From NCBI GenBank assembly GCA_002713285.1, contig PAVX01000019.1, forward strand, positions 111,199-117,104: a stretch of 5,906 nucleotides of DNA, in the 5' to 3' direction. The notes under the pieces were generated by a model. That model was not told the DNA's origin, did not search any database, and saw nothing but the letters and a program-made list of their open reading frames with translations. The position numbers were made by a program, and so were the translations under genes. Shown one piece after another: positions 1 through 5,906 of this stretch. The DNA is from Flavobacteriales bacterium. GTDB taxonomy: Bacteria; Bacteroidota; Bacteroidia; Flavobacteriales; TMED113. Positions within the stretch are counted from its first letter, which is position 1. Every line of letters starts with the position of its first letter.

Positions 1-2343
1 TTAAGCACTGGCGGTTGGGGTGGTGGTTATGCTTATTGCGGTGCTTCTATTATAAATGAGTACTGGGTCCTGACAGCTGCTCACTGTGTTCAAGGTGAAT
101 CAGCAAATAATACTGGGGTAAGAGTTGGGAACAGCTCATCATATGCCCAAGGTGGAGTAACATACGATGCAGCAGAAATTATTTCACATCCAAACTATAA
201 TAGTAATACGATGAATAATGACATTGCACTGATTAGACTAGCAGATCCAATAACTTACAACAATAACACTCAGCCAGTTGTTCTTATGTGCGACCAACAA
301 GTTGAATTAGGTGTTCAAGATCCAGGAGAAATGTCATGGATTACAGGCTGGGGAGAAGATGAAGGAACAGCTAATAATCCAAATCAATTACAAGTTGTTG
401 GTGTACCAATAACAAATACATCAAGCTATGGAAGCAATCAAATAGATGCAGATATGATAATGGCGGGTTATTCCTCAGGTGGTTATGATTCTTGTCAAGG
501 AGATAGTGGAGGACCAATGGTAGTCTTAGCTGCTGATGGCGAAACATATTTACAGTGCGGAGTGGTTAGCTGGGGATATGGATGTGCTGAAACTGGTTAC
601 CCTGGAGTATATTCTAGAGTCTCATATTTTATAGATTGGATATGTGATAATACTGGGGGTGCTGTTTGTCCAAATCAAAGTGTGTTTTGTGATGAAGATG
701 CTGTATATGGTTGCACTGACTCATCTGCTATAAATTATAATTCTGAAGCAACAGCTAATGATGGTTCCTGTCAATATCCTTGTGATCAAATTATATCTTT
801 AACAATATCATTTGATTGTTGGCCTGAAGAAATAGGATGGAGTATAATAAATGACAATAATATTATTATAGCATCGCAAAGTACAGGTGATTATTCTTCA
901 CCAAATATTTTCGAAGAGATTTGTCATGCTCAAGGTTGTTATACATTTACTATAACAGATAGTTATGGAGATGGAATGGGAGGTTCTCAATGGAGTAGTT
1001 GTAGTGTAGATGGTAATTATGAGTTAATTGTTAATTCTGAAATTATTTTTTCAGGCACAGGCGATTTCGGCTCTTCAAGCAGTCATAATTATTGTATTGA
1101 TAATTCTATTTTAGGTTGTATGGATTTTTTAGCTTGTAATTATAATTCCAATGCAACTGAGGATGATGAATCCTGTATATATGAGGAGAATTTTTATGAT
1201 TGTTTAGGAAACTGCAATTCTGATATAGATAATGATGGAATATGTGATGAATTAGAGATATTTGGCTGTACTGATACAACAGCAATTAATTTTAATGAAA
1301 ATGCAACTGAGGATGATGGTACTTGTTTGTCATCAATTTCAACTCAATCTATTCCACTTGAGGAAGGTTGGAATATGTGGTCAACATATATAAATCAAAC
1401 TGATGATATTAGTTTAGTTTTTGATGATATTCTTCAAGATGTTATTATTATTAAAGATCAAAATGGAAATGTATATTGGCCTGAATATGACTTGAATTCT
1501 ATTGGAAATTTAGTGATTGGCGCAGGTTATCAAATAAAAATGAATACATTTTCTTATTTAACAATTTCAGGTGTTAAAGTCCCTTTTGATACTACAATTA
1601 ATTTAGGTTCTGGATGGAGTATTATAGGTTACTTACATGATTCTCCTGCTGATATTTCACAATTTTTCGAATCTTATTCTGAAAGTGTAGTAATTATTAA
1701 AAATGAATCTGGAAATGTATATTGGCCAGAATATAACTTAAATTCTATTGGTAATATGCTTCCTGGCGAGGGTTATCAAATTAAATCATTTTTAAATTTT
1801 CCATTTTCTTATCAGGAGATTGTCAATGGTAGAATAGAAAATGATGAAATACATAGTTTTCAATATTTTGAAAAACCACAATTTACAGATAACAATATGA
1901 CTATTCTTTTACCTGAATTGTGTAGTATTCATATTTTAAATGAATACGATGAGATTGCAGTATTTGACAAAGATGGTTTATTAGTTGGTGCCTCCATTAT
2001 TTCAGAAGGCAATAATTACATTTCTGTATGGGGTGATGATTTGACAACAGATGAAAAAGATGGATTATTTGAGGGAGACAAATTGAATTTTCAACTCTGG
2101 AATTCTACAACGGGTGAACTTAGAACCCTAGAAGTTCAATGGTCAGAAGGTTCGGGGTATTATTTAAGGAATGGTATTAGTAAAGCTGGAAAAATGTTAC
2201 TAGGAATTAATCAAATAAATTCAAAAAAATTAATTAGAATTAGTGATTGTTTAGGAAAGGAAATTAATAATAACAATCAAAATACTTTGTTATTTTATAT
2301 TTATGATGATGGTAGTATACAGAAAAGATATACTATTAAGTAA
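1..2343 (+). CDS. Secreted trypsin-like (S1) serine protease with repeat modules and T9SS sorting tail, 5'-truncated
   Basis: The frame is open from base 1, so the start and signal peptide lie upstream; 780 residues are visible and the first Met (base 211) is internal. Residues 1-216 form a chymotrypsin-fold protease: LTAAHC (His codon 82-84), NNDIALIRL (Asp 220-222), ITGWG, and DSCQGDSGGP (Ser 505-507). The Asp six residues before the Ser (487-489), with SWG and PGVY, predicts cleavage after Arg/Lys. Then come GCTD repeats (237-257, 372-392, 422-442), a Cys-containing beta module (261-366, with CYTFTITDSYGDG), a DIDNDGICDE segment (400-419), two VYWPEY modules (450-513, 533-595), a beta domain (about 625-735) and a sorting tail (741-780). 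It is presumably exported by Sec, crosses the outer membrane by T9SS and acts outside the cell; the substrate is unknown. The cysteines of the usual 168-182 disulfide are missing. The protease part is richer in G+C than the rest. Family assignment is firm; the roles of the later modules are inferred. Confidence 0.95.
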   Translation, partial: LSTGGWGGGYAYCGASIINEYWVLTAAHCVQGESANNTGVRVGNSSSYAQGGVTYDAAEIISHPNYNSNTMNNDIALIRLADPITYNNNTQPVVLMCDQQVELGVQDPGEMSWITGWGEDEGTANNPNQLQVVGVPITNTSSYGSNQIDADMIMAGYSSGGYDSCQGDSGGPMVVLAADGETYLQCGVVSWGYGCAETGYPGVYSRVSYFIDWICDNTGGAVCPNQSVFCDEDAVYGCTDSSAINYNSEATANDGSCQYPCDQIISLTISFDCWPEEIGWSIINDNNIIIASQSTGDYSSPNIFEEICHAQGCYTFTITDSYGDGMGGSQWSSCSVDGNYELIVNSEIIFSGTGDFGSSSSHNYCIDNSILGCMDFLACNYNSNATEDDESCIYEENFYDCLGNCNSDIDNDGICDELEIFGCTDTTAINFNENATEDDGTCLSSISTQSIPLEEGWNMWSTYINQTDDISLVFDDILQDVIIIKDQNGNVYWPEYDLNSIGNLVIGAGYQIKMNTFSYLTISGVKVPFDTTINLGSGWSIIGYLHDSPADISQFFESYSESVVIIKNESGNVYWPEYNLNSIGNMLPGEGYQIKSFLNFPFSYQEIVNGRIENDEIHSFQYFEKPQFTDNNMTILLPELCSIHILNEYDEIAVFDKDGLLVGASIISEGNNYISVWGDDLTTDEKDGLFEGDKLNFQLWNSTTGELRTLEVQWSEGSGYYLRNGISKAGKMLLGINQINSKKLIRISDCLGKEINNNNQNTLLFYIYDDGSIQKRYTIK
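709..771 (+). repeat. GCTD Cys/Asp-rich repeat, copy 1
   Basis: This 21-codon module starts GCTD, has AxNYN in the middle and ends NDGSC. It lies directly after the protease domain, before the Cys-containing beta module. The pattern GCTDxxAxNYNxxAxxDDGSC is common in secreted proteins of marine Bacteroidota. The two cysteines probably pair, and the Asp/Asn residues could bind calcium; both points are inference. Confidence 0.85.
781..1098 (+). other. Cys-containing beta module encoded within the protease gene
   Basis: Residues about 261-366 form a module with IGWSIINDN, an EEICHAQGCYTFTITDSYGDG core, YELIVNSEIIFSGTGDFGSS and a final NYC. The same kind of module (CYTFTxxDSYGDG...) recurs between catalytic and sorting domains in secreted Bacteroidota proteases and is predicted to be a beta-sandwich. 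I recognise the pattern from memory but do not know a characterised function; adhesion or substrate binding is a guess. Confidence 0.6.
1114..1176 (+). repeat. GCTD Cys/Asp-rich repeat, copy 2 (diverged)
   Basis: This is a 21-codon copy beginning GCMD, with ACNYN in the middle and ending DDESC. It departs from the consensus at Thr to Met and Gly to Glu, and gains a third cysteine in ACNYN. It shares the 19-base string aatgcaactgaggatgatg with copy 3 (1150-1168 and 1300-1318), which suggests fairly recent duplication or gene conversion. Confidence 0.85.
1198..1257 (+). other. Thrombospondin type 3-like Asp-rich segment
   Basis: The residues DCLGNC are followed by DIDNDGICDELE, a spacing of Asp/Asn typical of calcium-binding thrombospondin type 3 and EF-hand-like loops. 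It sits between GCTD copies 2 and 3. Calcium binding is inferred from the DxDxDG-like pattern only. Confidence 0.6.
1264..1326 (+). repeat. GCTD Cys/Asp-rich repeat, copy 3
   Basis: This 21-codon copy begins GCTD, has AINFN in the middle and ends DDGTC. It is the closest to the consensus after copy 1 and ends the Cys-rich region of the protein. Immediately downstream the protein switches to the cysteine-free VYWPEY modules. Confidence 0.85.
1348..1539 (+). repeat. VYWPEY module, copy A
   Basis: The module opens SIPLEEGWNMWSTYI and closes with a 33-residue core (1441-1539) containing KDQNGNVYWPEY, LNSIG and GYQIK. In that core 24 of 33 residues match copy B. The string ggaaatgtatattggcc (1465-1481) is identical in both copies. 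Similar GWN...VYWPEF...LNSIG...GQGYQ stretches occur in other marine Bacteroidota exoproteins; I know of no assigned function. Confidence 0.85.
1597..1785 (+). repeat. VYWPEY module, copy B
   Basis: This is the second copy, opening INLGSGWSIIGYL and ending with the core at 1687-1785 (KNESGNVYWPEY, LNSIG, GEGYQIK). The cores are offset by 246 bases, which is 82 codons. The N-terminal halves keep only the GW pair and the overall spacing, so the core is the better conserved part. Confidence 0.85.
1873..2205 (+). other. Beta domain preceding the sorting tail
   Basis: Residues about 625-735 contain YDEIAVFDKDGLLVGAS, ISVWGDD, DGLFEGDKLNFQLW and LEVQW...GSGYY. This matches a domain I have seen before the sorting tail of other marine Bacteroidota secreted proteins, with a DEIGVFD-dG-LVGS signature and a DGL-x-EGD-x-hhF-LW turn. 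It is predicted to be all-beta. Its function is unknown to me, and the boundaries are approximate. Confidence 0.5.
2221..2340 (+). other. T9SS type A-like C-terminal sorting signal
   Basis: The last 40 residues run from SKKLIRISDCLGKE through LLFYIYDDGSIQKRYTIK to the stop. The layout (KxLhxhxDxLGxE, about 12 variable residues, then LFYIYDDGxhxKR) is the one seen in Bacteroidota type IX cargo tails of the 'LFYIYDDG' kind. This tail should direct export across the outer membrane and is normally cleaved during attachment or release. The gene for the T9SS machinery is not in this window. Confidence 0.8.
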
Positions 2344-2355
2344 AAACTAGTATAT
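2313..2355. terminator. Possible weak bidirectional terminator (competing hairpins)
   Basis: TAGTATA at 2313-2319 pairs with TATACTA at 2329-2335 (7 bp, 9-base loop). The overlapping ATATACTA at 2328-2335 pairs instead with TAGTATAT at 2348-2355 (8 bp, 12-base loop). The two hairpins share the middle arm and are mutually exclusive. They straddle the stop codon at 2341-2343 and the 20-base gap between the convergent genes. Read on the minus strand, the second hairpin is followed at once by CTTTTCT. Each stem has a single G-C pair and no strong T-run follows, so termination is only a possibility. Confidence 0.25.
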
Positions 2356-2363
2356 TGATATAA
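2344..2363. other. 20-base gap between convergent genes
   Basis: The only non-coding stretch in the window lies between the stop of the protease gene and the stop of the receptor gene. It is A/T-rich and contains one arm of the possible hairpin described at 2313-2355. No promoter could serve either gene from here, because both are read toward it. Confidence 0.9.
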
Positions 2364-4811
2364 TCAAAATTTCATATTTAATTTTACATTTATTAATCTA
2401 CCAGTTAAGTAATTTGGGACTGCATAATAATTATTTTGTGCATCACTTACCCATATGTAAGAGGATGTGTTTTGAATACCTATTAAATTAAAAATTTCTA
2501 AACTAGCCCATATTGATTTAAAGTAATTTAAAAACATTACTCTACTTTTTTCTTTTTCATTTTTTATTAATCTTGAAAAACCTATATCTAATCTTTTGTA
2601 AGAGGGAATTCTTAATACTTGTTCAAAACGTTCGGATTTAGGTGCACCAAAAGGAAGTCCAGAGCCATAGATTAAGCTTAATTGCATTTTGTAATTGGGA
2701 TTATTTGGAAAGTAGTCTTGAAAAAATATAGATGCATTTAATCTGCGATCGGTAGGTCTTGGTATGAATCCATATTCGTCACCTTCTATATCTTCTTGAG
2801 TTTTAAGAAGTGATATACTCATCCATGAATCTACACCTGGTACAAATTCTCCGAATAATTTTAAATCTATTCCAGTTGCATAACCATTTGCATTATTTTC
2901 ATTTAAATAAATGATTCGTAAATTATCTATTTCAAATGGAATTATATTAGATAATTTTTTGTAATATATTGAGCCTGTTAATTTAAATGGTCTATTTAAG
3001 TATTTAAATTGATAATCTGAGTTGATTACATAGTGAATAGATTTTTGAGCTTTAATATTTTTATTTAAGTTTCCTTCAAAATCACGATATTCTTTAAAAA
3101 AAGGTGATTGATTGTAAGAGCCAAATGATAGATTGAAAATAAAGTCTTTTTTCCAATTTGGTTTAAAGCTCATCATCGCTCTTGGGCTCATAAATAATTC
3201 TTTATTAAAGTCCCAGTAATTTAATCTGCTACCTCCAGTAAAATATATGTCCAATTTATTTAATTTGTATTTATTAGAAAATTGAATATACGATGAAAAT
3301 CTACTGGAATTCAAAGATGAATTTCCAGTTCGAAATTCAAATAAATTAAGATCATTATTATTAATAGCTGATATAGAGTAACCAGCCGAATCTACCATTT
3401 CCCACTCTCTTACTTGGTCATTTATATTTTCTATTTGATATTTTATTCCCCATTCCGCTAATCCTGCTTCACTATTTAAAATATATTTTCCATCATGATA
3501 AATATTAAAAACACTGGCTTCAAACACATTTCTTGCATGGTTTATATATGCACCCACACCCCTATTAAAAGCTACTTCTCCTAATTGATCGGAGCCAATA
3601 TTGTTGTCTAATTCACTTAGCCAATATTCACCTACAATATCATAAAATTCTTGTTCTTTAGTTTGAAAAAACGATGATGTGAATTTTAGTTTTAATAAGT
3701 TATTTGGTGTATATAATGAAGAGATTGCATTTAAAGTAGTTTCATAATTATCTATTTCTTTTCCTTCAAAATAGATTGTTAATTGTAGGGCTTCTTGAAC
3801 AGTTCCAAATTTTGCTTCTCGATTTTGAGGAATCATTTCATATTTATTCTGTGAATAATAATTTAGTAAACTAAATTCCCATTTAGAATAATTTGAATTA
3901 TTATATGTAATATAAGTTTGTATGTCTTTAAATATTGGTTTATAATCTCCTTGTGTATCTAGTGAATTAAATAAAAAATTATTAGATCTAATTCTTGTTC
4001 CAATTAAATATCGTATTTCATGTAAAGAGTTAAATTGTTTAGTTTTTATATATCCTTCTGCATTGATTAAAACACCAAGTGCACTTGTTGAAATTAATAT
4101 GTTGTTTTTGTTAGGTTTTTTATATTTCACATCTAAAACAGACGATAATTTATCTCCATATTTTGCTTGAAATCCACCAGAAGAAAATTCAATTGAAGAA
4201 ATCATATTTGGATTAATGAAACTTAAACCTTCTTGTTCACCATTTCTTACTAAAAAAGGTTTATATATTTCAATATCATTCACATAAATTAAGTTTTCAT
4301 CATAGTTTCCTCCTCTTACTGAATATTGACTACTTAATTCATTGCTTGAAGACACACCAGGCAATAATTTTATAATTGGCTCAATTCCTCCAGTTGTTGT
4401 TGGTAGCTTGTTAATAATTTTAGGGTCAATTTTTATTACACCCTGTTCTCTGGATTTATCTGATATTAAATCTATTTCTAACAATGGTGTAGATATTTTT
4501 TGTAATAATATATTTTTATTGATAATAGATTTTTCTTGATTCAGGTTAATTATGGTAGTATCGTTTTTATATCCTTGATGGGAAGCCACAACTTGGATTA
4601 TAGTATTTTTACCAGCATTAATGGTTAGTTTATATAATCCTTTTTTATTTGAAATTGTACCCTTATCATCGCATAATATATTAACATTAGAAATATTTTT
4701 TTTATCACTTTGATTAAGTACTTTACCTTTTATAGTAAATGTTTCTAATTCTTGTGCACCAGCAAATAAATAGAATATGTATATTATATAGAACAGTATT
4801 TTTTTATTCAT
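2364..4811 (-). CDS. TonB-dependent outer-membrane receptor with carboxypeptidase-regulatory-like N-terminus
   Basis: This complete 815-residue protein would bind a ligand at the cell surface and import it through the outer membrane using TonB-ExbBD energy. Residues 1-19 are a signal peptide (MNKK, a hydrophobic stretch, then AGA before QE). Residues about 26-104 form a carboxypeptidase-D-regulatory-like beta domain (IKGKVLNQSDKKNISNVNI, KGLYKLTI). Residues about 120-230 are the plug, with IIKLLPGVSS, SVRGGNYDENLIYVND (4275-4322) and GGFQAKYGDKLSSVLDV. The rest is a beta-barrel ending in Phe, as expected for BAM substrates. There is no SusC signature and no neighbouring SusD, so a glycan-uptake pair is unlikely; the ligand cannot be told from sequence. 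The ATG overlaps the stop of the upstream M23-like gene and no Shine-Dalgarno precedes it (A/T-rich AATATTATAA), which is usual for Bacteroidota. Length is typical of the family. Confidence 0.93.
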   Translation of the reverse strand: MNKKILFYIIYIFYLFAGAQELETFTIKGKVLNQSDKKNISNVNILCDDKGTISNKKGLYKLTINAGKNTIIQVVASHQGYKNDTTIINLNQEKSIINKNILLQKISTPLLEIDLISDKSREQGVIKIDPKIINKLPTTTGGIEPIIKLLPGVSSSNELSSQYSVRGGNYDENLIYVNDIEIYKPFLVRNGEQEGLSFINPNMISSIEFSSGGFQAKYGDKLSSVLDVKYKKPNKNNILISTSALGVLINAEGYIKTKQFNSLHEIRYLIGTRIRSNNFLFNSLDTQGDYKPIFKDIQTYITYNNSNYSKWEFSLLNYYSQNKYEMIPQNREAKFGTVQEALQLTIYFEGKEIDNYETTLNAISSLYTPNNLLKLKFTSSFFQTKEQEFYDIVGEYWLSELDNNIGSDQLGEVAFNRGVGAYINHARNVFEASVFNIYHDGKYILNSEAGLAEWGIKYQIENINDQVREWEMVDSAGYSISAINNNDLNLFEFRTGNSSLNSSRFSSYIQFSNKYKLNKLDIYFTGGSRLNYWDFNKELFMSPRAMMSFKPNWKKDFIFNLSFGSYNQSPFFKEYRDFEGNLNKNIKAQKSIHYVINSDYQFKYLNRPFKLTGSIYYKKLSNIIPFEIDNLRIIYLNENNANGYATGIDLKLFGEFVPGVDSWMSISLLKTQEDIEGDEYGFIPRPTDRRLNASIFFQDYFPNNPNYKMQLSLIYGSGLPFGAPKSERFEQVLRIPSYKRLDIGFSRLIKNEKEKSRVMFLNYFKSIWASLEIFNLIGIQNTSSYIWVSDAQNNYYAVPNYLTGRLINVKLNMKF
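4808..4811 (-). other. ATGA stop/start overlap between M23-like and receptor genes
   Basis: Read on the minus strand, the four bases ATGA contain both the receptor start (ATG, 4811-4809) and the stop of the upstream gene (TGA, 4810-4808). With no ribosome-binding site visible, translation of the receptor probably depends on re-initiation after the upstream stop. Confidence 0.9.
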
Positions 4812-5906
4812 TTATAATATTGTATTTCTATTGTTTTATTATTTTCCGCATTGTCAGATACTGAAAGAGTTAATTTAGCATCTTTATTTTGTGCATCTTC
4901 ATTAAAAGTATGTTTTAATATATTAGTTTTAAAATCATATTCCATTAATATCCATTTGCCATCAATTTCACCTCTGTATTTATTAATACCGGATAATTCA
5001 TCTTGAATTTTAAACTGAATAGTATTTGATGTATTGGATTTAATTGGCTCAATAGTTGGTTTTATTGTGTCAATTGCAATACTGAAATATCCAAATTTAT
5101 TTGATTTACCAATAATTTTATTTTCTTTCCATTTACTTTTAACATAATGTGTTTTGTTGTTATGAGTTCTTGTAAGAATAGCTTTTTTTCGTAAATCTTT
5201 GTCAATTGAATCTGCTCTAATTGATAATATGAAATTTTTATGACTTGGTATTGAATCATCCATAATTTTATACACTGGAAATTTATTAATTGAATCGTTT
5301 ATTTTTTGAAATGTAAAAAGTTGGTCCCTATATAAACTGTTATTTGGAAGATATATTTCACAGTCAGTGGTTTTAAATTCAAAAACTTGTTTGCAATTAA
5401 TTAAATTTTTATGTTTTTCTGTCTCTTTCTTGATTTCAGTTTTGTTATTTATTTGTGTATTAAATTCTAAAATTGATTTATTATTATAACTATCTTTAAT
5501 AATTATTTTAATTCTATATTGATTTGTGTTAGAATTATTACCAATACGGAATGCAGTATTTTTTTTATTAGTACTTAAATTATTATTAAAGTCCAAAAAA
5601 CATTTTTGAAATTTCAATCCACTATTTTTATAGTATTCGTAATCAATATGTGAATTAATGTACTTTGTTTCTGAAAAGGCAAATTTAGTCATTTGATTAG
5701 AGAAAAATAATGAATCATTAACATATAAGTCAATAGCATAAATACCATTTTTATTTGGTGCTGCATCTAGTAAATCATATGTGTTAATTGCTATATTAAA
5801 TGGAGATTGAATATTAGGGTTATTTTTTAAGATGTATTTATTATTACCAATATTTTCAACTTTTATCATTTCTTTTTTTCCATTTTCATGATAAATTAAA
5901 ATAGAA
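4808..5906 (-). CDS. C-terminal part of an M23-family (LytM-like) metallopeptidase protein, 5'-truncated
   Basis: The frame stays open to the window edge: 12 more residues (SILIYHENGKKE) precede the first Met at 5869, which is therefore probably internal. There are 365 visible residues. The diagnostic segments are NKNGIYAIDLYVND, FSETKYINSHIDYEYYK (visible residues 77-93), YRIKIIIKDSYNNKS, FGYFSIAIDTIKPTI and YRGEIDGKWILMEYDF (310-325; bases 4931-4978). I recognise these from the long region that follows the catalytic domain in Bacteroidota M23 metallopeptidases. M23 enzymes cut peptide cross-bridges or stems in peptidoglycan. The zinc-binding motifs (HxxxD and HxH) are not in the visible part, so activity cannot be judged here. 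The tail looks like beta-sandwich domains. It is probably periplasmic or envelope-associated. It overlaps the receptor gene by 4 bases and is very A/T- and Asn/Lys/Ile-rich, like its neighbour. Family call is from recalled sequence patterns, not a search. Confidence 0.8.
   Translation of the reverse strand, partial: SILIYHENGKKEMIKVENIGNNKYILKNNPNIQSPFNIAINTYDLLDAAPNKNGIYAIDLYVNDSLFFSNQMTKFAFSETKYINSHIDYEYYKNSGLKFQKCFLDFNNNLSTNKKNTAFRIGNNSNTNQYRIKIIIKDSYNNKSILEFNTQINNKTEIKKETEKHKNLINCKQVFEFKTTDCEIYLPNNSLYRDQLFTFQKINDSINKFPVYKIMDDSIPSHKNFILSIRADSIDKDLRKKAILTRTHNNKTHYVKSKWKENKIIGKSNKFGYFSIAIDTIKPTIEPIKSNTSNTIQFKIQDELSGINKYRGEIDGKWILMEYDFKTNILKHTFNEDAQNKDAKLTLSVSDNAENNKTIEIQYYK

Noticed and set aside
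211..2343. Protease gene starting at the Met at base 211
   Set aside because: The frame is open to base 1 and encodes the catalytic His motif LTAAHC upstream of this Met, so a start here would remove an essential residue.
2351..2360. TATTGATATA near-palindrome in the intergenic gap as a separate terminator or operator
   Set aside because: The possible stem is 4-5 A/T pairs with a 2-4 base loop, which is too weak and too likely by chance in this A/T-rich DNA.
4342..4539. 65-codon plus-strand open frame inside the receptor gene
   Set aside because: It lies antisense within the plug/N-terminal coding region of a clear TonB receptor, has no recognisable domain and no ribosome-binding site, and is explained by the base composition of the real gene.
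2364..4811. SusC-type glycan receptor of a polysaccharide utilisation locus
   Set aside because: There is no SusD neighbour, no carbohydrate-active enzyme in view, the protein is shorter than usual SusC proteins, and the plug lacks the SusC-type signature.
5062..5259. 65-codon minus-strand open frame in another frame of the M23-like gene
   Set aside because: The main frame carries family-specific motifs on both sides without a break; this overlapping frame is low-complexity and has no supporting feature.
1..5906. tRNA, rRNA, CRISPR array, insertion sequence or phage attachment site
   Set aside because: Nearly every base is accounted for by three long coding frames; I saw no spaced direct repeats, transposase motifs, terminal inverted repeats or tRNA-like cloverleaf.

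Overview
The window is low-GC DNA. I counted about 41% G+C in the first 660 bases and about 31% in the next 600; the rest looks lower still. It carries one truncated gene at each end and one complete gene between them. The gene content points to a Bacteroidota bacterium, most likely a marine member of the Flavobacteriia. The evidence is a secreted protease with a C-terminal tail typical of type IX secretion (T9SS), a non-SusC TonB-dependent receptor with an N-terminal carboxypeptidase-regulatory-like domain, no visible Shine-Dalgarno sequence, and Asn/Ile/Lys-rich proteins.

Plus strand, 1-2343: the 3' part (780 codons) of a large modular exoprotein. In order it has a trypsin-family (S1) protease domain with intact His-Asp-Ser residues, a Cys-rich beta module, Cys/Asp-rich GCTD repeats with a thrombospondin-type-3-like segment, two copies of a GW...VYWPEY module, a further beta domain, and a T9SS type A-like sorting tail. 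The signal peptide, any propeptide and the start of the protease domain lie upstream of the window.

Minus strand, 5906 to 2364: a two-gene unit converging on the protease gene. The upstream gene (4808-5906, truncated at its 5' end) matches the C-terminal half of Bacteroidota M23-family (LytM-like) metallopeptidase proteins; its catalytic domain would lie outside the window. The downstream gene (2364-4811) is a complete 815-residue TonB-dependent outer-membrane receptor. The two overlap by four bases (ATGA), which implies co-transcription and probably translational coupling.

Only 20 bases separate the convergent stop codons. Three alternating copies of a TAGTATA/TATACTA element straddle this junction and could form competing hairpins, a weak candidate for a shared terminator. 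There are no RNA genes, CRISPR arrays, insertion sequences or long non-coding stretches. I found no convincing evidence of a wholly new system. The most notable points are the mosaic protease with its internal composition step, its missing conserved disulfide, and the peptidase-receptor coupling.
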